From positions 1-64,000 of the forward strand of contig CALCCA010000041.1 in NCBI GenBank assembly GCA_937899725.1: a stretch of DNA of 64,000 bases. The letters run 5' to 3'. The notes below the pieces were generated by a model. The model saw only the letters and a program-made list of their open reading frames with translations. It was not told where the DNA came from and searched no databases. The position numbers and the translations under genes were made by a program. Shown one piece after another: positions 38,801-46,924 of this stretch (position 1 is the stretch's first letter; every line of letters starts with the position of its first letter). Source of the DNA: an uncultured Halomicronema sp. GTDB lineage: Bacteria; Cyanobacteriota; Cyanobacteriia; Phormidesmidales; Phormidesmidaceae.

Positions 38801-39130
38801 CCTGCCATGATCGGCGTCATTGCGCTGACGGGCATCGTGGTCAATGACGCCATCGTCATGGTCGACACCATGAACGCCAAGCTCAAGGCGGGGTTGGATG
38901 TGCGCCATGCGGCAGCGCATGGGGCCAGCGATCGCCTCCGTCCCATTCTCACCACGAGTACCACCACGATCATTGGCCTGCTGCCCCTGGCGTTTAGTGA
39001 GGCCAAATGGTTTGGTCTCTGTATGGCGATCATTTTTGGCCTGCTCTCCGCCACCTTGATTGCCTTGCTGGTCGTACCAGGGCTATATCTCCAGCTGACG
39101 CCTAAGACCCCAGTTCTTGACGAGGGATAA
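35846..39130 (+). CDS. RND efflux permease, atypical proton-relay site
   Basis: A 1094-residue inner-membrane pump with two repeats of transmembrane bundle plus periplasmic loops. Helix 4, which in AcrB reads GLLVDDAIVVVEN with two proton-relay Asp residues, here reads GLLVDVFILMLEG, so only one Asp remains. Helix 10 (TGIVVNDAIVMVDTMN) looks normal. The family is clear from length and from motifs such as VKEGDPDINIA and LVLQFGSYTQPIIIM. It overlaps the adaptor gene by four bases and is followed by an HXXEE protein. Substrate unknown. The altered relay suggests different energetics or a distinct subfamily. Confidence 0.92.
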   Translation: MKTEAHPAAVESPPAAPFADAVQVGSPLMRFFFTQQIFGTLLCFLLLMGGLMGYLSMVKEGDPDINIARALITTGWPGTDAETLETQVTDKLEAEIKSLQGLDDFTSATFNSFSIINIAFKAEAPVDASIQELRSKVDDADSELPAESTGREVPDFEQLSQQDAPVLTLAITGAGLDVAALSQAAEDLQERLEAVTNVREVDLQGWREAVIHVQMVPSRLTSLGIAATQVADAIQGNNLDQSWDLLRDEDIGAQVRLYGRPRTLEDLKRVPVARLDDNRVVRLDEVAEVYQGLEREASQAFVSLQGAAFEPTVTLEVVKIAGSDTIQVVEEALIAMETATQDPAIWPVGMEYEVLTDDSLTIMDDLLSLGSNVLQASLCVFAILLFALTWREALIAGLAIPVTFAGAIFVLWLGGYTLNSMVMVGMILALGLLVDVFILMLEGLHDGIFVKGLPFPAAAIETVQTYAGSAFAGQLTTILAMAPLMAISGTMGKFVRLVPISAIVCLVLSYMIALLAVVPLSKFLLGNAHGAPPTFVDRLTATASTRFAEWSLRSTVPNRHVARLWTLGAIGLFVLATVLFTTLPFSLFPQSEGTKLSVNVELPPAATLDLSAEVADRLGEFLRTYSDADDALVFENITKLVGQRSGLVSSSELKPESADYFVGLSAVMVARSQRQQDSYAYIPDLRETIDAEILRDYPGAILALQYERAADSEDAIQVELFGADMPTLRQISVQTQEILRNLPGTLDVRDDLGNLRTDYKLVPRREALDFYGISQTDLGWQGRYLMIDNAIGDYPIGSGEEDLEIRLSTRWPSQQGDIGGPSRLDEFATIRFINDQGEAIAANAVLERVEGAVPLSITHRDTERSVTVLAKTIPTGEYYDTEILADLAPQLDALLYDPALSEAENLAAGHWPRGYRYQYGGDSETSGETFASAVQMLIVAIFLIFALLVLQFGSYTQPIIIMLTIVFALIGTFIGFFLIGLSFSFPAMIGVIALTGIVVNDAIVMVDTMNAKLKAGLDVRHAAAHGASDRLRPILTTSTTTIIGLLPLAFSEAKWFGLCMAIIFGLLSATLIALLVVPGLYLQLTPKTPVLDEG

Positions 39131-39134
39131 CCCG

Positions 39135-39935
39135 ATGATGGACAACTCAAAACTTGCCTTTGCGGCGATTATCCTGCTGTTTTTGATGCTCTGGGCACCG
39201 CTCGGACAATACCCGTTCCTCATTGAGCACTGGATGAAGATTGGCACCTATGCCGCACCCTTCATTCTGTTGATGTTCTTTGCCTCTAGACCGAAGCCGA
39301 CTGTCTCCGTTTTCTCTGACGTCAAACTAATGGCAGTGTTGTTTTTAGTCGCCTACATGACGCATCAATTTGAAGAGCATTGGATTGACCTCTTGGGCCA
39401 GCAATATGCCTTTTACGGTGACGTTAATCAACTGCTATTAGGCGTACTGGATGCGCCTGATCAAACAATTAAACCATTGACCCCCGAAGCCATTTTTATC
39501 ATTAACACGTCTTTGGTTTGGCTCATTGGTGCCATTGCGATTTGGCGGAGTCCGGAACATCTGTTTCCATCTCTGACAATGACCGGAATCACTCTGGTGA
39601 ATGGGATGAGTCATATTGCTTTGGGAATAGCGAAACAGTCCTACAATCCTGGGTTACTCACGGCAGTTGTGATCTTTTTGCCGTTAGCGATCGCCTTCTA
39701 CAGAACTGTGCTGACCACCAATCCTGCCATCAAAGTGCAGGTAATCGCGAGTATTGCTTGGGCGATTCTGGCGCACCTGATCATGGTGGTGGGCTTGCTC
39801 GCCGCCAACTGGTTTGAGCTGATTCCTGAAACTGCTTATTTTGCCCTACTGATCATCTGGTCAGTCATCCCCGCAGTTCTCTTTACTGTCCCTAATGACA
39901 TCCCTCAAGTGGTAGGAGCGACCCATGGAAATTGA
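39135..39935 (+). CDS. HXXEE domain membrane protein
   Basis: A 266-residue integral membrane protein with about seven helices. The name-giving motif is in YMTHQFEEHW (His-Gln-Phe-Glu-Glu). Function unknown; HXXEE may bind metal. ATG 39135 lies four bases past the permease stop and has GAGG upstream. A ruined relative is at 13913-14118. Its position in the RND operon suggests an accessory role in export or membrane stress. Confidence 0.85.
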   Translation: MMDNSKLAFAAIILLFLMLWAPLGQYPFLIEHWMKIGTYAAPFILLMFFASRPKPTVSVFSDVKLMAVLFLVAYMTHQFEEHWIDLLGQQYAFYGDVNQLLLGVLDAPDQTIKPLTPEAIFIINTSLVWLIGAIAIWRSPEHLFPSLTMTGITLVNGMSHIALGIAKQSYNPGLLTAVVIFLPLAIAFYRTVLTTNPAIKVQVIASIAWAILAHLIMVVGLLAANWFELIPETAYFALLIIWSVIPAVLFTVPNDIPQVVGATHGN

Positions 39936-40170
39936 ACGTTCAAAGGCCCAAGCCCTAACGCCTGAAGCAGTTCAGCATCTGGAAAAGTTAAAGGCCGTGG
40001 TGGCAGCGGCGCTGGCAGATGGGGTGCTCAGTGAGGACGAAATCACTCAGATCAAATCAATCATTTGGGCTGACAACCAAGTCACCTATGAGGAGCTGAG
40101 AACCGTGCATGAAACCCTGCAATCTCTCATGGGAGATGAGTTGCCGCTGCTCGATTGGCGGCGCAATTGA
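39925..40170 (+). CDS. Small TerB-like acidic helical protein
   Basis: An 81-residue protein whose start overlaps the HXXEE stop by 11 bases. Sequence LKAVVAAALADGVLSEDEITQIKSIIWAD resembles one half of a TerB-type (tellurite resistance) helical bundle with its acidic DGxxxxxE motif. Cytoplasmic. It is probably translated together with the HXXEE gene. Assignment to TerB is tentative. Confidence 0.65.
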   Translation: MEIERSKAQALTPEAVQHLEKLKAVVAAALADGVLSEDEITQIKSIIWADNQVTYEELRTVHETLQSLMGDELPLLDWRRN

Positions 40171-40224
40171 ATCAATCTGATTGCGATCAAAGAACAGAAT
40201 TTCACCCAGGATTAAACAATTCCC

Positions 40225-40668
40225 ATGACCAACTCGACCCGAAAAATGATTTCTATATTGCTGAAAATATCCGCCATCCTTTGGGTGATTTGGGGGTTGG
40301 TTCATGCCTTCGCTGGGGTGATGACCATCGCTGGCGATACGGCGACTGCTACCGCCGGTATTGCGGATGCCGTCGACCCGGCCAGCTTGGAAATGGATTA
40401 CCCAGATGCGGTTGGGGCCATCATCAATCAGCACGGTTTCAATTTACTTTGGGCTGGCGTTGTGACCATCATTGGCGGCATCTTTATTTGGCGCAAAAGC
40501 GTTGCTGCCATCTTCATCACAGCCTTGGTGGGGGGGCTGCTAGATCTCGGCTATTTCATCTTCATCGACCTCGGCGGCTACAACAATTTTGTGCCTGGAA
40601 CGGTCATGACCATCATCTCAACTGCGGCGATCGTACTGAGCTTTTACGCCTATTTTCAGAATAAATAA
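40225..40668 (+). CDS. Hypothetical four-helix membrane protein
   Basis: A 147-residue protein with about four hydrophobic helices (ISAILWVIWGLVHAFAGVM, LLWAGVVTIIGGIFIW, AAIFITALVGGLLDLGYFIFI, VMTIISTAAIVLSFYAYF). The first helix bears WGLVHAFAG, a pattern seen in many small DoxX/DUF-type membrane proteins. It is the last gene of the RND series, 54 bases after the TerB-like gene. Function unknown. Confidence 0.72.
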   Translation: MTNSTRKMISILLKISAILWVIWGLVHAFAGVMTIAGDTATATAGIADAVDPASLEMDYPDAVGAIINQHGFNLLWAGVVTIIGGIFIWRKSVAAIFITALVGGLLDLGYFIFIDLGGYNNFVPGTVMTIISTAAIVLSFYAYFQNK

Positions 40669-40824
40669 GCTGATTTGAATGGGCCGTAATCATCGCTTCT
40701 GCCTTAAGTATTTTTGTTTGACTACACGGGCAACCAAAAATATGTGAAAGAGGCAAAATTTTCTCTTTTCACCTTTAGTTGCAGCTATCTCACTATTGCT
40801 CTTACTCAAGATGAGGCGCAATCT

Positions 40825-42609
40825 ATGCAGTTGAATTCATCAGCGACAGATCTAGTCAATACGCTTAAAGCCCTGGCGCCCATCGTGACTAATGCCATCA
40901 AAAGTGGTCAGCTATTCAATGCTCAGTGTGAACTCACTGCAGCAGATCCCGATATTTTGTGCGCATACGATGTCGAAATCCCGATGAGTGAGGGGTTTTG
41001 CTTAACGGCCAATATCTACCGCTCAAAGCAGGCGGCTGAGCAAAATGAACCTGTCCCCGTGGTGATGTGTGCTCATCCTTACGACAATCACCTTACCCCG
41101 GCCCTGGGCAAAACTCCACTTGGGGGTGCCCCGCAGCAGTACCGTCTCATTCCCCAAGTCGGAAAGCCCCAGTTTTCTAAGCTGACCAGTTGGGAGTCAC
41201 CTGACCCGAACTTCTGGGTGTCTGCCGGTTATGCGGTCGTCAACGTGAATCTGCCAGGCTATGCCAACAGCGGTGGGCGTCCCTCCGTTTTCTCTGAGCA
41301 TCAGGGCAAATGCTATTACGAGGCGATCGAGTGGGTTGCCCAACAGCCTTGGTGTACGGGCAAAGTGGGACTGAATGGAGTTAGCTTTTTAGCCATTACT
41401 CAGTATCACGTGGCCGCCTGTCAGGCCTATGGCGGGCCGCCACCTGCCTTATGCTGCATTTCACCTTGGGAAGGGCTCACCGATCCGTATCACGATACGT
41501 TTACGCGCAGTGGACTCACGGAGCTCGGGTTTCCCGCCTTTTGGTGGAGCACGGAAGTGAAAACCGCGATTAACGGTATCCCAGCCGATTTTGTCGAAGC
41601 GGAAGGGGCAATTCCCACTAACTTTGTCGATAAGCATCCTTTTTACGATGATTTCTGGCAGGAGAAGGCGGCAAAGCTCGACGAAATCACGTTACCCATG
41701 CTGGTATGTGGCTCTTTCTCCGATCATGGATTACATAGCATGGGCAGCTTTCGCGCGTTTATCAAGGCGCGATCGCCGCACAAATGGCTGTATACCCATC
41801 GCACTGGCAAGTGGGATGCTTTCTATTCCCCCGAAGTGCAAGCGCTGACGCGGCGCTTTATGGATTGTTTTCTCAAGGGAGAGACGTCCAATGGGTTTCT
41901 CGACCAGCCTCCTGTGCGCTTAGAAGTGCGCTCCAGCCGTGATGAGATTCACGCTATTCGTGATGAAAACGAATGGCCGATCGCCCGCACCGATTACCAA
42001 ACGCTTTACCTCACGGAGCAATCGTCTTTGTCTCCCAACCGGCCCACAACGGCTAGCGAAATGACCTACTCAGCCACCCAGGGTCAGGTGGCGTTTCGAT
42101 ATGCGTTCGCTGAGGCAACTGAACTCACGGGCTATATGAAACTGCGACTGTGGGTGGAAGCGCGGCCTGGACAAAACCAGCGAGACAGTCCCGATGATAT
42201 GGGGATCTTTGTCGCCATCAATAAGCGCGATCGCCACCAGCAGTCAGTCCCCTTCTACGGTTCCGTGGGGAATCAACAGGATATGGTCACGCGGGGCTGG
42301 GGCCGGGCCTCGCGCCGCGAACTGGATCCCATCGAGTCGACCGAGTGGAATCCTGTTCTCAAAGCGGCCAAAGACGAAAAGCTGAAACCGGGCGAAATTG
42401 TGCCCTTGGCGATTGCCCTGTATCCCAGCAGTACCTTTTTTGCCCCTGGCGAAGCGATCGAGCTGATGGTCAGTGCTCAGGCCATTATTCCTTCGCCGCC
42501 TTACCTAAAAGACGTTGCGTTTAATCGAGGGATTCAGGTCATTCATTTTGGTGGCGACTTCGATTCCCATCTCTTAATACCAACGGTGTCGGTCGGGTTA
42601 ACACCTTAA
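40825..42609 (+). CDS. CocE/NonD family alpha/beta hydrolase
   Basis: About 594 residues. An X-Pro dipeptidyl-peptidase-like (CocE) hydrolase domain: VVMCAHPYDNH, NLPGYANSGGRPS, nucleophile elbow GLNGVSFLA (family usually GxSYxG), and later ITLPMLVCGSFSDHG and HRTGKWD carrying the acid and base. A C-terminal galactose-binding-like jelly roll follows (LTGYMKLRLWVEA, ESTEWNPV). Such enzymes cleave esters or amides. No signal peptide is seen from ATG 40825, which has GAGG upstream; the frame is open from 40714 without a good start. Confidence 0.88.
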   Translation: MQLNSSATDLVNTLKALAPIVTNAIKSGQLFNAQCELTAADPDILCAYDVEIPMSEGFCLTANIYRSKQAAEQNEPVPVVMCAHPYDNHLTPALGKTPLGGAPQQYRLIPQVGKPQFSKLTSWESPDPNFWVSAGYAVVNVNLPGYANSGGRPSVFSEHQGKCYYEAIEWVAQQPWCTGKVGLNGVSFLAITQYHVAACQAYGGPPPALCCISPWEGLTDPYHDTFTRSGLTELGFPAFWWSTEVKTAINGIPADFVEAEGAIPTNFVDKHPFYDDFWQEKAAKLDEITLPMLVCGSFSDHGLHSMGSFRAFIKARSPHKWLYTHRTGKWDAFYSPEVQALTRRFMDCFLKGETSNGFLDQPPVRLEVRSSRDEIHAIRDENEWPIARTDYQTLYLTEQSSLSPNRPTTASEMTYSATQGQVAFRYAFAEATELTGYMKLRLWVEARPGQNQRDSPDDMGIFVAINKRDRHQQSVPFYGSVGNQQDMVTRGWGRASRRELDPIESTEWNPVLKAAKDEKLKPGEIVPLAIALYPSSTFFAPGEAIELMVSAQAIIPSPPYLKDVAFNRGIQVIHFGGDFDSHLLIPTVSVGLTP

Positions 42610-42663
42610 CCATCAGCTTGGTAGACTAACTGCTTTTTGAGCCCATAGAGTTGATGTGAAATT

Positions 42664-43356
42664 GTGATTGAAAACTCTTTATTTATGAATCGTTCAGTCT
42701 CTCCGCCTCAATACACCCACCTCCTCAGCGTCATTGTGCTGCGGCTGCTGATTGTCCCTTTCGTGGGCTGGGGAGGCATGCTCAGCGAGATTTTGGCGTC
42801 TTTCCTATTTTTCTACATGACAATTTTGATTATTCAGTCCTACCGACTGCCGCGATCGCTATTTATGCTCTTTGTGGCGATCTCCTCCATCGGGTTCGTT
42901 CTCGACATGATTTTGACCCTGGGCTGGGTGCCGATGACGATCACGCCGACCCTGATTGTGCAAGTAATCTACAGCCTCTCTTTTGGCTCTGCCGCTTGGC
43001 TGATTCTGCAACGGCTGCTCCAAACGTCCAGAGTCACCATGGACACGGTGAAGGGGGGCATCTGTGTCTATTTGCTGTTGGGATATACGTGGTCATTACT
43101 CTACGGCATCGTCTATACCCTCGACCCCAATGCCTTTTCCAGCGCCCTCGTGACTGAGGAGGGCTCTTATCTAAACATGCTGTATTTCAGCTTTATTACC
43201 CTGACGACCCTGGGCTTTGGCGACATCGTCCCCGTCAATGAAGTCGCCTCCGTACTCACCATTTTGGAAGCCTTAGTCGGACAGATTTATCCGGCGGTCT
43301 TTATGGCCTTGCTGGTGAGTACTTATTTAGCCCATCGGCATTTATCCGAAACGTAG
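42664..43356 (+). CDS. Potassium-channel-like protein (Ion_trans_2)
   Basis: A 230-residue membrane protein: four or five helices, then a pore loop with selectivity-filter-like TLTTLGFGDIVPV followed by a last helix. The filter (LGFGD) matches bacterial K+ channels. No cytoplasmic RCK domain is attached. The frame starts at GTG 42664; ATG 42685 is an alternative. Ion selectivity is inferred only from the filter. Confidence 0.87.
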   Translation: MIENSLFMNRSVSPPQYTHLLSVIVLRLLIVPFVGWGGMLSEILASFLFFYMTILIIQSYRLPRSLFMLFVAISSIGFVLDMILTLGWVPMTITPTLIVQVIYSLSFGSAAWLILQRLLQTSRVTMDTVKGGICVYLLLGYTWSLLYGIVYTLDPNAFSSALVTEEGSYLNMLYFSFITLTTLGFGDIVPVNEVASVLTILEALVGQIYPAVFMALLVSTYLAHRHLSET

Positions 43357-43427
43357 GTTTGAGACGGCCCCCCATTGAGCCATGCCCCCTTTCGTCACCC
43401 TGTAAACCTCACCCCCCTGACTGAATC

Positions 43428-45134
43428 ATGCGCTCCCTATCGGTTTCCCCAAAATTGACCCGGCGGCTACTACCCACGACGATCCTCAGCCTGTTATCCG
43501 GCATCGCCGCCGCCTTGCCCGCTCGCTCCGCCGACCAGATTTACTTTGACTACGGCCCCTTTGGGCGATCGCTGCCCGTCTCATCCCTCGCAGCCTTTGC
43601 GGAGGAGGGCACCGTCGATGCGGACCTCGCCCCTTATCTCAACCGTTTCCCAGCCGACAGACAACAAGACTTGCAACGGTTTTTGAGTACGCCCTTACCC
43701 ACCCTCAGCCCGAATATTCCGGAAGCCATGGGCGATCCCTTTGCCCTTTCTCAATGGCTGTACACGCCTATTGGCGAGGCGGTCTTGACTGGGTTCGGTC
43801 AGATGATTGAAACCGAGAGTGGTGGGAATGGTCAGCGGGCCATTCGAGCAGCCGTTTTGCTGGCGGCTGCCGATCCTGAGGGCCTGTCGCTGCTGAATAT
43901 CATCCGACACTATCCCACTGGTGGGTTGCGACTGGATTTGCAGCAGATTCAGACCGTGGCCCGATCAGTGACTGCCGGGATGGAGACCACTGACGCATTG
44001 CTCAGCGCGGCCGCCCAAAGTTCACAAGCGGCGGCCGCTGCTGAGCCCGTTCTAGACTACGGCACCCTTCCCTTACCAGCCGACAACGGTGCGCTTGAGG
44101 TGGCGCAGCGATCGCTACTGCTAGACGACCGCCAGCGCGATCGCACCTATCCCGTCGATCTTTATCTCCCGGCCAACCTCAGTGCCGTCACCGGCCCCCT
44201 TCCAGTCATGATCTTTTCCCATGGTTTTGGGGATACTCGCAGCAATCCACAGGCCGTCACTGCGGCTCAGGGGTTGGCATCAAATGGGTTTGTGGTGGCG
44301 GTGCCAGAACATATTGGCAGCAATAAACCCTATCAAGATGGCTTGACTCAGGGTCTGCACTCAGTCACGTTCGAGGCCACAGAGTTTATCGATCGCCCGC
44401 TAGATATTCGTTTCTTGCTCGATACTCTAGAGCAAATAAATAGCTCAGAGTTTCAAGGCCGACTGCAACTAGACAACGTGGGGATGATCGGTCACTCGTT
44501 TGGCGGCTACACCGCGCTAGCAACCGCTGGGGGCACCGTTGATATTAATCATTTACAGCAGCAGTGCGACTTAGAAGCGGAGCTGGGTTCAAATGATATC
44601 AATGTCGCGCTGTTACTCGCGTGCAGAGCCTTAGAGCTAGCCGAGGTGCCCGGTGCGATACAGCAATTAACCGACGGCAGTTTGGCCGATGACCGGATTG
44701 GTTTAGTATTCGCCCTTTCTCCAGTCAGCAGCCTCTTTGGCGACACCGGCCTCAGCACCCTTCAGATGCCAGTGGTGCTCATGGGTGGCGAAACTGACAT
44801 GGCGACTCCCGTTGCCTTAGAACAGCTGATTGCTTTTCAGGGGCTGACGACTCCAGAGCGCTACCTGTATCTGGCCGAAAACATTTCTCATTCCCCAGAG
44901 CTGACTCGACTGGTCTTAGATGTCACCAGTTCTAGCAGCCATATCGTCGAGCTTTTCGATGAAAATGAAGACACGTTTTCTAGCCTCGTGGTGTCTTTAG
45001 GCATTGCCCATGGGAAACTTCACTTGCTCAATGATGAGTCATATCGCCCCTATCTCACCGCCGCCTACGCTGAGGCAGCTAGTGTAGAGCCGGTCAACCT
45101 TTATCTGCTGCGATCAGTGCCAGACGGGTTTTAA
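43428..45134 (+). CDS. DUF1400 alpha/beta hydrolase, second copy
   Basis: A 568-residue protein. Signal peptide (LSLLSGIAAALPARS|AD), then DUF1400 (DQIYFDYGPFGRSLPVSSLAAFAEEG...) and an alpha/beta-hydrolase domain with oxyanion loop IFSHGFGDTRSN, nucleophile GHSFGG (Ser 357) and late MGGETDMATP and ENISHSP carrying the acid and base. The architecture is the same as at 9268 but divergence is substantial, so the duplication is old. The substrate is unknown. An IS4-family element lies directly downstream. Confidence 0.9.
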   Translation: MRSLSVSPKLTRRLLPTTILSLLSGIAAALPARSADQIYFDYGPFGRSLPVSSLAAFAEEGTVDADLAPYLNRFPADRQQDLQRFLSTPLPTLSPNIPEAMGDPFALSQWLYTPIGEAVLTGFGQMIETESGGNGQRAIRAAVLLAAADPEGLSLLNIIRHYPTGGLRLDLQQIQTVARSVTAGMETTDALLSAAAQSSQAAAAAEPVLDYGTLPLPADNGALEVAQRSLLLDDRQRDRTYPVDLYLPANLSAVTGPLPVMIFSHGFGDTRSNPQAVTAAQGLASNGFVVAVPEHIGSNKPYQDGLTQGLHSVTFEATEFIDRPLDIRFLLDTLEQINSSEFQGRLQLDNVGMIGHSFGGYTALATAGGTVDINHLQQQCDLEAELGSNDINVALLLACRALELAEVPGAIQQLTDGSLADDRIGLVFALSPVSSLFGDTGLSTLQMPVVLMGGETDMATPVALEQLIAFQGLTTPERYLYLAENISHSPELTRLVLDVTSSSSHIVELFDENEDTFSSLVVSLGIAHGKLHLLNDESYRPYLTAAYAEAASVEPVNLYLLRSVPDGF

Positions 45135-45163
45135 GCCATAGCCCAATTCTTTGTGCCCCCATC

Positions 45164-46352
45164 CTCAGTACAGGGACAAAAGATGTAGCGCCTGATTGAA
45201 TTCAGCGCGCCGCAGAGCAAGATCGGAGAAGGTGCGCCGCAGAAAATCACAGCCATAGCGGAATAAACTCTTCGCTCTACGGCCATGAGCCTTCAGGGGA
45301 ATCGGTTGCTGCTGTTGTTGCCAGAGCCCGGTGAGCATGGCCCAACAAAAGGCTAATGCCAGCAGCGCAACCAACTTGCTGAGGCGTTCGGCGTGGCCGA
45401 AATGGGTCGATTCCAGGTTGAATCCTCTCGTCTTCAATGCGGCGAATAAGGTCTCGATGCCCCATCGCAAGCGGTAATCGGTCAAAGCCGACTGCGGACG
45501 GCAATTCGTAGCGAGAATCAGCAGTTCGCCATCTTCCAGACGGGTGGCGACGACGTCAACCCGGCAGCCCCAGACCCAGCGTTTGCCAGACAAGGCTCGG
45601 TGCTCGCCAACCTTCAAATTGGCAAAGACCCGCTCTCCTCGCTGACGACGCTTTCCAGAACGCGAACTGATGCGGTCACTGTGACGCAAGCGGAGCCGAA
45701 AAGCGAGCACATCCGGCAGCATGAGGTAACTGCACCACTGACGTCCGACAAACTCTCGGTCACCTGTCAGACAGTGAATCTCAACATCAGGGAAAAGGCG
45801 CTCGAAGCGCTCCAGTAAAGCCATCCGCTCGTCACTGTAGCGATTGCCGCGTTTGTCGAGCATCGTCCACATCAGCGGGAAAGCCACACCCTCATGGACA
45901 ATGCCTAGCATCAAGATGTTGAAATTGACCGTGCCGAAAGACCAATTCGTACGGTCTAGGCTCAATGTCCAAGGCGGCGGGATCTGACTCCAACTCACGA
46001 CCGCCTGAGCGATTTCGTCAAAGTCAATCACAAACTTGCGAAAGAAGCGGGTCAAACGCTTGTGGTTTGAGGCACTCTGCGCCCGATTGGCAAAGACCGA
46101 GGCGAGTTTGTCCAAATTGACGGTTTCCACGCGAAACAACGCGACCAGGAAAAGGGCGAGAAAGGTGAGTCGCGCTCCATGCCAAGACAGATGGGGACGC
46201 AAGGCAGTCTGAATTCGGGTAATCTCGTTCATGAGGTGGTAGACGCTAGCGGTGTGATAATTTCTAGCTCACTGCCTCACCCCTCAATTTGTCAAATCCT
46301 GCTCAAGGTTAGCTTTGAGCTTACAGCGCTCCACTTTTGTCCCTGTACCTTG
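45164..46352 (-). mobile_element. Intact IS4-family insertion sequence
   Basis: 1189 bp. Terminal repeats CTCAGTACAGGGACAAAAG and CAAGGTACAGGGACAAAAG (15 of 19 match, GTACAGGGACAAAAG in common). A 9-bp direct duplication GCCCCCATC flanks it (45155-45163 and 46353-46361). One intact transposase frame fills the element. It sits at the edge of dispersed repeat copy B. Confidence 0.88.
45165..46232 (-). CDS. IS4-family transposase
   Basis: A 355-residue DDE transposase. Catalytic Asp in LSLDRTNWSFG, second Asp in CLTGDREFVG, and the IS4 signature Y-2-R-3-E-6-K in YRLRWGIETLFAALK. Undamaged. The stop codon lies inside the left terminal repeat, so the gene fills the element to its end. Probably active or recently active. 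Confidence 0.92.
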   Translation of the reverse strand: MNEITRIQTALRPHLSWHGARLTFLALFLVALFRVETVNLDKLASVFANRAQSASNHKRLTRFFRKFVIDFDEIAQAVVSWSQIPPPWTLSLDRTNWSFGTVNFNILMLGIVHEGVAFPLMWTMLDKRGNRYSDERMALLERFERLFPDVEIHCLTGDREFVGRQWCSYLMLPDVLAFRLRLRHSDRISSRSGKRRQRGERVFANLKVGEHRALSGKRWVWGCRVDVVATRLEDGELLILATNCRPQSALTDYRLRWGIETLFAALKTRGFNLESTHFGHAERLSKLVALLALAFCWAMLTGLWQQQQQPIPLKAHGRRAKSLFRYGCDFLRRTFSDLALRRAEFNQALHLLSLY

Positions 46353-46357
46353 GCCCC

Positions 46358-46531
46358 CATCACATAAACTGCTGGGCGCGGGGGCAATTGATTGATTGCT
46401 GATTGCTGCCAATCACGCCCAAGAGAGCTGTCCTATCCGGCAAACCGCTGGCAATCGAGAGCATTTGTAGCTCAAACCTCTGGCCGCTTAGTTTCATGCT
46501 GCGGCCAGCATTGCCCACTGCCGTTGTTGGC
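46358..46531. repeat. Dispersed ~180-bp repeat, copy B
   Basis: Partner of 13678-13860. The minus-strand open stretch here reads KLSGQRFELQMLSIASG and RTALLGVIGSNQQSI. The copy starts next to the IS4 element and runs into the WD40 remnant. Confidence 0.7.
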
Positions 46532-46535
46532 TAAA

Positions 46536-46760
46536 GCTGAAGACACGAGTCGCGATCGCCTGGCGCTGACGAATGATGTGGTGATGGTTAGCACGGCGGA
46601 CGGGCTGAAGATTTGGGATTTGCAGACTGCGGAGCTAGTCGCCGTGTTAGATCAAGAGCCCATCTCTCAACTGATCGTCAGCCCCGATGGTCGCCAACTG
46701 ATTGGCCTTGCTGATGATGGCGCTAACAACACTCAAATTCAGATCTGGCAACGTCCGTAG
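46536..46760 (+). pseudogene. WD40-repeat protein C-terminal remnant
   Basis: The last 70-odd codons of an open frame read as beta-propeller repeats: VVMVSTADGLKIWDLQTAELVAVL (ending in WDL) and LIVSPDGRQLIGLADDG...IQIWQRP. The preceding codons come from the dispersed repeat and have no propeller pattern, so the gene has lost its 5' part. A strong terminator follows at once. Confidence 0.65.
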
Positions 46761-46771
46761 TTCATCCAAAT

Positions 46772-46803
46772 AAAAAGCGCTCTCTGATTGGAGAGCGCTT
46801 TTC
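46772..46803. terminator. Strong hairpin terminator, probably bidirectional
   Basis: AAAAGCGCTCTC (46773-46784), six-base loop, GAGAGCGCTTTT (46791-46802): a perfect 12-bp stem with A and T tracts on its two sides. It separates the plus-strand WD40 remnant from the minus-strand rtcB and array locus. Confidence 0.85.
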
Positions 46804-46924
46804 CCAATCAAGCTCAGCTTCGCTGAACTGCGGTGACCTATGTCAATGCTTTCAGCAGATTGAGGAGTTCCTCATTCCAAGACCTAGTAACTAAGCTTTG
46901 GTCTGAGATCAAACGCCTACGAGG

